A stretch of 64,000 nt of DNA from assembly GCF_009766005.1 (NCBI RefSeq), contig NZ_LMUK01000060.1, positions 490,512 through 554,511 on the forward strand. Reading direction: 5' to 3'. The DNA comes from Bradyrhizobium sp. S69. GTDB taxonomy: Bacteria; Pseudomonadota; Alphaproteobacteria; Rhizobiales; Xanthobacteraceae. Below, piece after piece: positions 56,136 to 64,000 of the stretch (its first letter is position 1; every line of letters starts with the position of its first letter). The notes under the pieces are model-generated. The model was given only the letters and a program-made list of their open reading frames with translations, ran no database searches and had not been told where the DNA came from. Both the position numbers and the translations under genes were made by a program.

Positions 56136-56951
56136 TTACCGCTGTGCCGGGCGCACGACGTTCTTGTCGGCGTGCGTGAGCCGGCTGTTGCGCGCAAACA
56201 GCGAATAGGTCGCCAGCGCAAACACGATCACCAGAAGCTGGGCGGACAGCGCCTCGACCGTCGGGTTGAGCCCGATGGCATCGAACCATGAAAGGCTCTT
56301 CAGCTCGGTGAACGGCAGCACCGATTGCTCCTGGAATTCCTGGACGGCTTCGCCGATGAACTTGATCGCCATCGCGAACAGGAATGCCGAGGTGATGATG
56401 AACAACGGCCGCAGCGGAATCCGTTGTGCGATCAGGTTGATGAAATAGAACAAGACCGCAAGGCCGATGGTCGCAACGCCGAGCCCCGCGAACAGGCCGG
56501 CGGTCCAGCCGCCTTCGGTGGTCGCCAGCGCATTGATGAACAGCACGGTCTCGGCGCCTTCGCGAAATACCGCGAGGAAGGCCAGCGCGCCGACCGCCCA
56601 GACGGTGTCCTGCGCCAGCGCGTGATTGGCCTTTTGCGCCAGATAATCCTGCCAGCCGCGCGGGTCCTGCTTCACCATCAGCCAGCCGCTGACATAGAGC
56701 ATCAGGCTTGCCGCGACGAGAATGATGATGCCTTCCATGATGTCGCTGTGCTCGCCCGAATTCAGCACCGCAAACAACCAGGCCGCGACCAGGCTGGCGG
56801 CGATGGCGGCCAGCGCACCGCCGTAGAGCGCCTGGACGCGGTGGGCAGCGCCGGCCTTGGTGAGATAGCCGGCGAGTGCCGCGATCACCAGCAAGGCCTC
56901 GAGGCCTTCGCGAAGCAGAATGACGGCAGCCTGAATGAATGCGGATGACAT
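56136..56951 (-). CDS. FTR1-family iron permease
   Basis: A 271-residue seven-helix membrane protein. The two iron-binding motifs of the family are REGLE at residues 14-18 and REGAE at about 127-131. EfeU/FTR1 proteins move ferric iron through the inner membrane. The EfeO and EfeB partners of the E. coli system are not adjacent, so it may work alone or with distant genes. The C-terminal tail is short and basic. Confidence 0.9.
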   Translation of the reverse strand: MSSAFIQAAVILLREGLEALLVIAALAGYLTKAGAAHRVQALYGGALAAIAASLVAAWLFAVLNSGEHSDIMEGIIILVAASLMLYVSGWLMVKQDPRGWQDYLAQKANHALAQDTVWAVGALAFLAVFREGAETVLFINALATTEGGWTAGLFAGLGVATIGLAVLFYFINLIAQRIPLRPLFIITSAFLFAMAIKFIGEAVQEFQEQSVLPFTELKSLSWFDAIGLNPTVEALSAQLLVIVFALATYSLFARNSRLTHADKNVVRPAQR

Positions 56952-57028
56952 GAGCTGAGACCCTGTGTTGGGCTGGTTGTATCGCTCGAAGGCCGCAAGT
57001 AAAGCTGCGTCGTTAAGAATCGCTCAAA

Positions 57029-58165
57029 TCAACCGGGCTGGCCGAGCGGCAGGACCAATTCCCGCGGCTGCACGGCCGGCTGCCGCGCGGCCAACCGTTC
57101 GGCCTGAACCGTCGCCAAGGTCAGCACCGCGATCGCCACCGCCTGATGCGTCAAGGCGAGATCAATCGGGACTTGATTAAGCAGCGTGAGAATACCGAGC
57201 GTCGCCTGCAGCGTAATGGCGGCCACCAGCCACACGGCGCCGCGGATCACCGCGCCATCGGCCCGCGAGCGGATGGCATCGACCGCGTGAAACACCGCCA
57301 GCGCGAACAACGCATAAGCGGTCATGCGATGCTCGAACTGCACCGTCAGCGTATTGTCGAACAGGTTGCGCCACCACGGCTGATCGAAGAACAAGCGCGC
57401 AGCTGACGGAATAAACCCGCCGTCGATATCGGGCCAGGTGTTGTAGACGCGGCCCGCGCGCAGGCCGGCGACCAGCGCGCCGAGATAAAGCTGCACGAAT
57501 GTCAGCACCAGCAAGACCACACTGGTGGCCTTCAGCCTTAGGCTCACCGCGGATGACGGCCGATCCGCCCATCGGCGCAGCGTCCAGACGATGGCCGCGA
57601 AGATCAACAGCGCCAGCACCAGATGGGTGGCGAGACGGTAATGCGAGACTTCGACGCGCACGGAAAGGCCCGAGGCCACCATCCACCAGCCGACCACGCC
57701 TTGCAGGCCGCCGAGCGCGAAGATCGCCCATAATCGCCGCTTCAATTCGCCGCTGAAAGCGCCGCGCCACAGGAACCAGAGGAACGGCAGCAGATAGGCG
57801 ATGCCGATCACGCGCCCGAGCAGCCGGTGGCTCCACTCCCACCAGAAGATCGACTTGAATTCGGAAAGGCTCATTCCGGCGTTGAGCTCACGATATTGCG
57901 GGATCGCCTTGTAGCCCTCGAATGCCTGGGTCCACTGCGTGTCACTGAGCGGGGGCAGCGCGCCGGTCACCGGTTTCCACTCGGTGATCGACAGCCCGGA
58001 CTCGGTGAGACGGGTGGCGCCGCCGACCAGCACCATGATCGCGATCAGGGCCGCGACCGCCAACAGCCACCATCTGACGGCGCGATCGCGCGAGGCCTGA
58101 TCAAACACAGCTTGATCGGACAAGGCTCGATCAGACAAGGCTTGCGGGGCGGGAATATCGGTCAT
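57029..58165 (-). CDS. ctaA: Haem A synthase (COX15/CtaA)
   Basis: A 378-residue eight-helix membrane enzyme that oxidises haem O to haem A for cytochrome oxidase. Motifs are LVGGATRLTESGLSITEWKP, FWWEWSHRLLGRVIG (His ligand), HLVLALLIFA and the C-terminal FEHRMTAYALF and LALTHQAVA with further His ligands. The N-terminal tail after the ATG at 58165 (MTDIPAPQ) contains the short repeat ALSDRALSDQAVFDQA. Divergent from the DUF2842 gene. Confidence 0.95.
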   Translation of the reverse strand: MTDIPAPQALSDRALSDQAVFDQASRDRAVRWWLLAVAALIAIMVLVGGATRLTESGLSITEWKPVTGALPPLSDTQWTQAFEGYKAIPQYRELNAGMSLSEFKSIFWWEWSHRLLGRVIGIAYLLPFLWFLWRGAFSGELKRRLWAIFALGGLQGVVGWWMVASGLSVRVEVSHYRLATHLVLALLIFAAIVWTLRRWADRPSSAVSLRLKATSVVLLVLTFVQLYLGALVAGLRAGRVYNTWPDIDGGFIPSAARLFFDQPWWRNLFDNTLTVQFEHRMTAYALFALAVFHAVDAIRSRADGAVIRGAVWLVAAITLQATLGILTLLNQVPIDLALTHQAVAIAVLTLATVQAERLAARQPAVQPRELVLPLGQPG

Positions 58166-58258
58166 AGAGGCTGTGCTTGAATGAATTCGCGCTGCCCTTA
58201 TAGTCCGCCCCTTCCCGCGCGCAAGGCGCGCTCCACCAACGAACCGCACATTTCTGTC

Positions 58259-58465
58259 ATGACCATACGCACCCGCAAGCTCTTTGGAACCGTCGCCCTT
58301 CTGTTGCTGGTGGTGGTGTGGTCATTGCTGGGGATGACGGCGGCGCAGACGCCGTGGCTGGCGAATTCCGGATGGCTGCAAGCCATCTTCTATGTCGTCG
58401 CCGGCATCGGCTGGGTGCTCCCGGCAATGCCGATCATCAGCTGGATGTCGCGACCGGACGCCTAG
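58259..58465 (+). CDS. DUF2842-type small membrane protein
   Basis: A 68-residue two-helix protein from the ATG at 58259 (MTIRTRKLFGTVALLLLVVVW), with IFYVVAGIGWVLPAMPIISWM at the C-terminus, the DUF2842 pattern found across alphaproteobacteria. Function unknown. Convergent with the deacetylase; their stops overlap by 4 bases. Confidence 0.8.
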   Translation: MTIRTRKLFGTVALLLLVVVWSLLGMTAAQTPWLANSGWLQAIFYVVAGIGWVLPAMPIISWMSRPDA

Positions 58466-59559
58466 TCCTGTTTTTCAAATTGCTCTTCTGATCGTGCCGA
58501 ACGTTCCGCCTCGCCGCTTGCGATGCGTGAAGCCGGCTGCGGAAACATCGCGCCAGAAAGCATCACGCGCATCGCGCGCAGCGAACGCAGCCGTCCGTCC
58601 CAGGCGATGCGCGGCAGCGCGTGCAGATTGCTGCGCCCGGCGGTCTGGACCGTCCCCGAGATCGCCGACACCGCACTGACAAACCCCGCTTCCGCGGCCA
58701 TCGCGACATGCGGCCGGCGCCACGATGTACGATCGCCGAACGGATAGGCGAAATGCCTGACGTTGCGATGGAACGCGGTTTGCGCTACCGCCGCGCCCAT
58801 CGTCATCTCACGCAACGCGGCCGCGTCCTTCAGGTTTGAGAGAACCGGATAGTTGACGGTCGCACTTCCGATCGTCACACGCGGGTCAGCCGCGAGCTTG
58901 GTCAGATCGTTCCAGTCCATCGAGGCGTCACGCGACAACGCCGCGAGATCGACCGAATATCGCGTGCAGAGATCGTTGATCGCCGACGACAGATCCTGTG
59001 GCGGCAACGAGCGCATCCAACCCTCGAGAAAATCGTAGAGTTGATATTTTTCGGGCGTATCGGCGATATTGAAATGTTGCTCCTTGCGACCGATCATCAG
59101 GCTGAGACGATTTTCACGCGCGATGATCGTTTCCAGCGCAAGCCACCATGCTTCCCCTACCCCATCCGGAAACGCCGTCGGCACATACACCGCGAACGGC
59201 ACATCGTGCCGCGACAACACCGGATAGGCCGATGTCATGGTATCCTTATAGGCGCCATCGAAGGTCAGGCAGGCAAATCGCCGCGGCGCGGCCAGCGTCA
59301 CCGCTCGCCGGCATACTTCGTCCATCGAGACGATATCGAACTTCCAGCGCTTCAAGGCCCTGATCGTCCGGTCGAGAAAGTCGGGGGTAATTTCCCGGGA
59401 TCTGAGCGGCTGAAAACGGCCACTGCGCCGCGGCCGCACGCGTTCAAATCGCAAGATCACCCCGGCACCGCCGGCGTTGCGTCGCGGGATCAGGGCGTAG
59501 CCGCTGAAATAAGCGAGTTCCAGCCTGGCGCGTGTCAAAAATCCGATATCGGACGGCAA
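58462..59559 (-). CDS. Polysaccharide deacetylase-family protein (NodB fold)
   Basis: A 365-residue NodB-fold protein without a clear signal peptide. The first catalytic motif reads CLTFDGAYKD where classical members have TFDDG; the following AYPVLSRHDVPFAVYVPT and the late motif HFAYPFGDR are typical. The altered first motif is frequent in one branch of the family, so activity is possible. It neighbours the acyltransferase and ExoP-like genes and may modify an exopolysaccharide. Confidence 0.85.
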   Translation of the reverse strand: MPSDIGFLTRARLELAYFSGYALIPRRNAGGAGVILRFERVRPRRSGRFQPLRSREITPDFLDRTIRALKRWKFDIVSMDEVCRRAVTLAAPRRFACLTFDGAYKDTMTSAYPVLSRHDVPFAVYVPTAFPDGVGEAWWLALETIIARENRLSLMIGRKEQHFNIADTPEKYQLYDFLEGWMRSLPPQDLSSAINDLCTRYSVDLAALSRDASMDWNDLTKLAADPRVTIGSATVNYPVLSNLKDAAALREMTMGAAVAQTAFHRNVRHFAYPFGDRTSWRRPHVAMAAEAGFVSAVSAISGTVQTAGRSNLHALPRIAWDGRLRSLRAMRVMLSGAMFPQPASRIASGEAERSARSEEQFEKQD

Positions 59560-59700
59560 CCGTCTGGCCTTTCAATGCGCCGAATCCCACCGCGCGGCGG
59601 ACGCATTGTCATTACTCTTTGTTGACATTTCTTTGCAAAGGTCGGCCCAAGGGTCGGCCAAGCCGAAATATGTAAATATTCCCTTTTTGCAGGTATTTAG

Positions 59701-60891
59701 ATGACCATGGCGGCTGCGATCGAAAGCCGGGCGGCGGAAGCGGCGGCGTGGTCGAAGGCAAGCCGCATCGCCGGCGTCGATATCTTCAGCGATCTCGGCC
59801 AAGCCGAGACGATCTGGCGCAGCCTGGAAGAGCGGGAGCCGCTCTCGACAGCCTATCAGCGCTTCGATTTCCTGGCCGCCTGGCAGCGGCAGGTCGGCGC
59901 GCGCGAAAACGTCCAGCCCTTCATCGTCGTCGCCCGCGATGTCGAGCGACGGCCGCTGTTGCTGCTGCCGCTCGGGCTCCGGCATGAGCACGGGGTTCGG
60001 GCCGCGACCTTCATGGGCGGCAAGCATGCGACCTTCAACATGGCCGTGTGGGACGGCGAATTCGCCGCCAGCGTGACAGCTAATGATCTCGAAGCGCTGA
60101 TATCGGGCATCGGTGCGCATGCGCAGGCCGACGTCCTGGCCTTGCAGCAGCAGCCGATGCGCTGGCGGGATGTGCCGAACCCGATGGCGGCGTTACCGCG
60201 CCAGGCCTCGGTCAACGATTGCCCGCTGATGACGATGCCGCCCGGCGCCGATCCCACGGCGCTGATCAGCAATTCGATGCGCCGCCGGCTCCGCGGCAAG
60301 GAACGCAAGCTGCAAACGCTGGCCGGCTATCGTTATAACGTGGCTTCCACCGACGGCGAGATCACGCGGCTGCTCGACGCCTTCTTCCGCATAAAACCGC
60401 TGCGGATGGCGGAGCAGAAGCTGCCCAACGTGTTCGCCGAAGCCGGCGTCGAGGATTTTATTCGCGGCGCCTGCCTCAAGCCGGTCGCCGGCGGCGGCCG
60501 CGCGATCGATATCCACGCGCTGGAATGCGAGGCCGAGGTGATCGCGCTGTTCGCCGGCGTCGCCGACGGCAACCGCTTTTCGATGATGTTCAACACCTAC
60601 ACGCTGTCGGAGAATTCGCGCCACAGCCCCGGGCTGATCCTGATGCGCAACATCATCGATCATTATGCCGGGCAAGGTTACCGCGCGCTCGATCTCGGCA
60701 TCGGATCCGACGAATACAAGCGGCTGTTCTGCAAGGGCGACGAGCCGATTTTCGATTGCTTCATCCCGCTCACCTCACGCGGCAGGCTGGCCGCTGCGGC
60801 GATGTCGGGCCTCAACCGCGCCAAGCATCTGGTGAAGCACAATCCGGCGCTGTTGCAGATGGCGCAACGGCTGCGCAGCGCGTTTCGCTAG
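59701..60891 (+). CDS. CelD/BioF2-like acyltransferase (GNAT fold)
   Basis: A 396-residue protein. The first half is a domain with STAYQRFDFLAAWQRQVG and FIVVARDVERRPLLLLPL; the C-terminal half has GNAT-like features (FAGVADGNRFSMMFNTYTL, GLILMRNIIDHYAGQGYRALDLGIGSDEYK split). Proteins of this type (Acetyltransf_6, CelD) accompany cellulose and exopolysaccharide genes and are thought to acylate sugars. It is divergent from the deacetylase. Confidence 0.85.
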   Translation: MTMAAAIESRAAEAAAWSKASRIAGVDIFSDLGQAETIWRSLEEREPLSTAYQRFDFLAAWQRQVGARENVQPFIVVARDVERRPLLLLPLGLRHEHGVRAATFMGGKHATFNMAVWDGEFAASVTANDLEALISGIGAHAQADVLALQQQPMRWRDVPNPMAALPRQASVNDCPLMTMPPGADPTALISNSMRRRLRGKERKLQTLAGYRYNVASTDGEITRLLDAFFRIKPLRMAEQKLPNVFAEAGVEDFIRGACLKPVAGGGRAIDIHALECEAEVIALFAGVADGNRFSMMFNTYTLSENSRHSPGLILMRNIIDHYAGQGYRALDLGIGSDEYKRLFCKGDEPIFDCFIPLTSRGRLAAAAMSGLNRAKHLVKHNPALLQMAQRLRSAFR

Positions 60892-60926
60892 CATCTCACT
60901 TTTCGAAAACGCTGCCGCGACCGCCC

Positions 60927-63194
60927 TCAGGCCGCGACAACCCGCGGGCCGGGATCGACGGCGTCTGATGGCAGCGTCGGCTTGGTCAGCATCGTCACGT
61001 CGCTGAAGCCTACCGCCTTCAATTGATCGCACATCAGGGTGCGCGCGTCCGACGCCATCGATGCGTCCGGCACTACCACGGCGCGGGCCTGCGATGTCAG
61101 CAGCTCCGCCGGCAGGTCGGAGGCGAGCCCCGCGTCCAGCAGCACGTGATCGTAAACCCGCAGCAACGCATCGATCGCAAGCGTAAGCCGCGGCGATTGC
61201 AGCAGGCTGCGATCCGAGCCCGGGCGTCCGGCGCTCACGAGATGCACGCGCGACAGCCGGTCGCGGGTGATCACCTGCGAGAATGACGCCTCGCCCAGCA
61301 TCAATTCGACCAGTCCCGGCGCCGTCGGATCGACCGAAATCGCCGAGATGATCGGCGACGACACCGACAGATCCGCCACCACGACCCTGGCGTCGCGCGC
61401 CATCAGCCGCGCCAAGGTCAGCGCCGTCAGCGTGATGCTTTCGCTCGACGCCGTGCCCAGGATCGTGACCTTGCGTGCCGCGTCGCCGGCATGGCGCAAG
61501 CTCTCGGCGAGTTGCTCGATCTCGGTGATCTCGGTCGGGGTTTCCAGGCGGGGCGGATTTAACTCCACAACGGGATCGATCTCGGGCGCCACCGCCGCCT
61601 CGGGCGCATCGACCATTTCAAGCGCCGGCTCAGGCACACGTGGCGCTATCTCATGCACACGCGCCGCCGCCGGCTCGCGAACGACCGCCGGTTCGACACG
61701 CGTCGCGATCAGGCGCGGCGTGGTGATGCGCAGCAATTCGCCGGTGAGGATGGTGCCGGCGCTGAGCAGCAGCGTCGCCAGCGTCGCGATCAGCACGATC
61801 GGCAATTTCTTCGGGTAGGCCGGTGCATTCGACACGCTGGCGCGGGAGATGATGCGGCCATCCGCGGGCGCCGCATCGATATTCTCGCGGGTGTTGGCCT
61901 CGCGATATTTCGCCAGATAGGATTCCAGGAGCTCGCGCTGCGCCTTGGCCTCACGATCGAGCGCCCGAAGCTGAACGTCCTGGCCGTTGCTCGAGCTCGC
62001 CTGCTTCTTCAATTGGTCGAGGCTCGCGCTCAATCCCTCGACCCGCCCGCCGGCGATCCGCGCGTCGTTGTCGAGCGAGCGCGAGACCTTGCTCGCTTCG
62101 TCGCGAATCTGGGTGTCGAGCACCGCAAGCTGCGCCTTCAATTCCTTGATGCGCGGATGGTTGTCGAGCAAGGTCGATGACTGCTCCGCCAACTGCGCCC
62201 GGATCGTGACGCGCTGTTCGGACAACCGCCGGATCAGCTCGGAATTGAGCACGTCGGAAGCCTCGATCGGCTTGCCGCCTTGCAGCATCTCACGGATCAT
62301 CCTCGCCTTGGACTCCGCGTCGGACTTCAGCCCCCGCGCGTTGTTCAATTGCGTATTGAGCTCGCCCATCTGCTGGTTGGACAGCGTGGTATTGTTGGTG
62401 CCGACAAAGAGACTCGACTTGGAACGGAAATCCTCGACCTTGGATTCCGCATCCGCGACCTTCTTGCGCAGATTGTCGATCTCACCCGAAAGCCATTGGC
62501 TGGCGGATTTGGCCTGCTCCTGCCGTGCCGCCTGCTGCAGCACCAGATAGGCGTCCGCGATCGAGTTGGCGACACGCGCCGCCAGATCCGGGTCGCGCGA
62601 CTGGAATTCAATGACGACGACGCGCGATTTATCGACCGCGTAAGCCGTATAGCGATCGAAATAGGCGTCGAGCACGCGCTCTTCGGGCGTCAGCGAGAAC
62701 GGATCCCGGCCGATCCCCACCAAAGCCAACAGCGATTTCAGCGGCGAAAGACCGCCCAGCACCGGATCGAATTCCGGCAGTTGCGCCAACTTGTTCTTCT
62801 TGATGATCTCGCTGGCGAGATCGCGCGACAGCAAGAGCTGGACCTGGCTGGTGACGGCCTCGGCATCGAGCCCGGCGCGCTGCTCGTCGTTGCGCTCGCC
62901 ATTCGGCCGCAGGAAGATGTTCTCGCGGCCGTCGATCAGGATGCGCGCCTCGGACTTGTAGCGCGGCGTGACCAGATTGACCGCGGCAATCGAGAGCCCG
63001 GCGGCAATCAATGTCGGGATGATGATCCAGCGCTTCTTGCGCAGCAGCGCATGGCCTAATGCGCGCGCGTCCAGATCGCCGGCGATCGGCGCAGCTGGAG
63101 GCGCGTCGATCGCCGGCTGGGCAACAGCCCGCCGGACCACAGGCCTTTGCTCGGCCGTCCGGTCCACGCTGGAACGCCAGAACGCTAAACGCAT
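60927..63194 (-). CDS. ExoP/Wzz-like polysaccharide chain-length protein with degenerate kinase domain
   Basis: A 755-residue inner-membrane protein from the ATG at 63194 (MRLAFWRSSVDRTAEQRP). It has two helices (RWIIIPTLIAAGLSIAAVNL at about 55-76 and PIVLIATLATLLLSAGTIL at about 465-485) enclosing a large periplasmic part with coiled coils, the Wzz/GumC fold. The cytoplasmic C-terminus resembles a bacterial tyrosine-kinase domain (VVVADLSVSSPIISAIS), but the Walker A P-loop is absent (GTASSESITLTA) and there is no C-terminal Tyr cluster. Likely a non-kinase co-polymerase controlling polymer length. Confidence 0.88.
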   Translation of the reverse strand: MRLAFWRSSVDRTAEQRPVVRRAVAQPAIDAPPAAPIAGDLDARALGHALLRKKRWIIIPTLIAAGLSIAAVNLVTPRYKSEARILIDGRENIFLRPNGERNDEQRAGLDAEAVTSQVQLLLSRDLASEIIKKNKLAQLPEFDPVLGGLSPLKSLLALVGIGRDPFSLTPEERVLDAYFDRYTAYAVDKSRVVVIEFQSRDPDLAARVANSIADAYLVLQQAARQEQAKSASQWLSGEIDNLRKKVADAESKVEDFRSKSSLFVGTNNTTLSNQQMGELNTQLNNARGLKSDAESKARMIREMLQGGKPIEASDVLNSELIRRLSEQRVTIRAQLAEQSSTLLDNHPRIKELKAQLAVLDTQIRDEASKVSRSLDNDARIAGGRVEGLSASLDQLKKQASSSNGQDVQLRALDREAKAQRELLESYLAKYREANTRENIDAAPADGRIISRASVSNAPAYPKKLPIVLIATLATLLLSAGTILTGELLRITTPRLIATRVEPAVVREPAAARVHEIAPRVPEPALEMVDAPEAAVAPEIDPVVELNPPRLETPTEITEIEQLAESLRHAGDAARKVTILGTASSESITLTALTLARLMARDARVVVADLSVSSPIISAISVDPTAPGLVELMLGEASFSQVITRDRLSRVHLVSAGRPGSDRSLLQSPRLTLAIDALLRVYDHVLLDAGLASDLPAELLTSQARAVVVPDASMASDARTLMCDQLKAVGFSDVTMLTKPTLPSDAVDPGPRVVAA

Positions 63195-63383
63195 CGCACA
63201 CTCCCGAAGACGCCACGACTCCACGAAACGCTGCCGATTACACTCCATTAAGGTTGCCGCTGGGTTAATTTCGCCGATTTACCCCGGGAGGTTGCGCAGG
63301 GCTGGCCATTGACATCACGCTTTGTTAACCATGAAAGTCCTTAATCGGACTCACATTTTACCCTCTCGTCTTTGGGCTACTCG

Positions 63384-63548
63384 ATGCAAGGCGCGCGTGC
63401 CGCTATCTCATGTTTGCTGGCTGCGCTGGCGCTGCCCGGCTGCATGCCTGCGACCGCGCCGACCGCCGCCGTGCAGCCGCGCGGCGATCTCGATGGCGCG
63501 TCGCTCGGTCCCGGTGACACCGCTCAGGTCGGGGAGCGCTGGTTCTGA
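63384..63548 (+). CDS. Small lipoprotein
   Basis: A 54-residue protein: MQGARAAISCLLAALALPGC with a lipobox (LPGC), then a Pro/Ala-rich tail ending TAQVGERWF. It sits directly before the glycosyltransferase gene (2-base gap), so it is read as part of the polysaccharide locus. Function unknown. Confidence 0.65.
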   Translation: MQGARAAISCLLAALALPGCMPATAPTAAVQPRGDLDGASLGPGDTAQVGERWF

Positions 63549-63550
63549 TC

Positions 63551-64000
63551 ATGCCCGCGATTTCAGAGCAGCCACTTCGTATCCTGCACGCGGTGCGCGC
63601 GCCCGTTGGCGGCATCTTCCGTCATATCCTGGACCTCGCCAACGGCCAGGCCGACCGCGGCCATCAGGTCGGGCTGATCGCCGACAGCCTCACCGGCGGC
63701 GAACGCGCCGCGGACGCGCTGGCCGAAATCGCGCCGCGTCTGAAGCTCGGCGTCCATCGCCTGCCCATTCACCGCGAGCCGCATCCCACGGATACCCTGG
63801 TGTTCGCGCGTTTCATGCGGCTGGTTTGGCGGTTGAAACCGGTGGTGCTGCACGGCCACGGCGCCAAGGCCGGCGCCTTCGTTCGCATGAAAGGCGCCTC
63901 AAAGGACATCATCCGGGTCTACACGCCGCATGGCGGTTCGCTGCATTACCCGCTGAATACGATGAAGGGCGCGCTCTATGGCCGCCTCGAACGTGCGCTG
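63551..64000 (+). CDS. Glycosyltransferase (N-terminal part, GT4-like)
   Basis: The 5' 150 codons of a glycosyltransferase. MPAISEQPLRILHAVRAPVGGIFRHILDL is split by the typical first beta-strand and Gly-rich turn, followed by HQVGLIADSLTGG and LHGHGAKAGAF, as in the GT4 family that transfers sugars from nucleotide-sugar donors. The rest lies beyond the window. Its context is exopolysaccharide assembly. Confidence 0.85.
   Translation, partial: MPAISEQPLRILHAVRAPVGGIFRHILDLANGQADRGHQVGLIADSLTGGERAADALAEIAPRLKLGVHRLPIHREPHPTDTLVFARFMRLVWRLKPVVLHGHGAKAGAFVRMKGASKDIIRVYTPHGGSLHYPLNTMKGALYGRLERAL

Overview
The window is a high-GC chromosomal segment of an alphaproteobacterium, most likely Bradyrhizobium or a close relative in the Nitrobacteraceae. 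The reasons are the 14-subunit nuo gene order, the tig-clpP-clpX-lon and nnr-glnB-glnA blocks, small secreted proteins typical of that group, and dispersed palindromic intergenic repeats that I recognise from those genomes. The species call is inference, not a database match. I see no rRNA, CRISPR array, integrase or intact insertion sequence.

Region by region. 1-11.3 kb (minus strand): a near-complete complex I operon, nuoA to nuoL, with nuoL cut by the window edge. Two extra genes sit inside it: an FkbM-type methyltransferase directly coupled to nuoD, and a 163-residue one-helix membrane protein between nuoF and nuoG. 11.6-19.4 kb: a broken MFS transporter tail, an alpha/beta hydrolase, an orphan TRAP binding protein, small secreted or membrane proteins, tRNA-Asp, an HU-family protein, peptidase T, a methyltransferase, a possible small RNA and tRNA-Val. 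19.5-26.4 kb (minus): lon, clpX, clpP, tig and tRNA-Leu, a protein quality-control block with a good RpoH-type promoter at clpP. 26.5-31.8 kb: a multicopper-oxidase-like protein lacking half of its copper ligands, the NAD(P)HX repair enzyme, and glnB-glnA behind a sigma-54-type promoter.

31.8-38.8 kb is the least explained part. After a repeat-rich stretch there is a minus-strand cluster: a 1314-residue protein with several hydrophobic helices and a C-terminal Ig-like domain, followed by a tandem duplication of a unit made of a ~330-residue gene and a very small peptide gene. I recognise no function for any of them, and this is the best candidate here for an undescribed system.

39.1-49.3 kb: a Tet(X)-like flavin monooxygenase divergent from a TetR regulator with palindromes between them; two unrecognised membrane-anchored proteins; a four-gene operon linking a class-I amidotransferase, a NodB-fold hydrolase, a CxxC protein and a CobW-type metal GTPase; an AI-2E-family permease; an ABM-domain protein. 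49.3-58.5 kb: a diguanylate cyclase, rplM-rpsI, a hotdog thioesterase, an enoyl-CoA hydratase, a CoA-binding protein, O-acetylhomoserine sulfhydrylase, an FTR1 iron permease and haem A synthase. 58.5-64 kb: an exopolysaccharide-type locus (deacetylase, CelD-like acyltransferase, Wzz/ExoP-like protein with a degenerate P-loop, small lipoprotein, glycosyltransferase cut by the window end).
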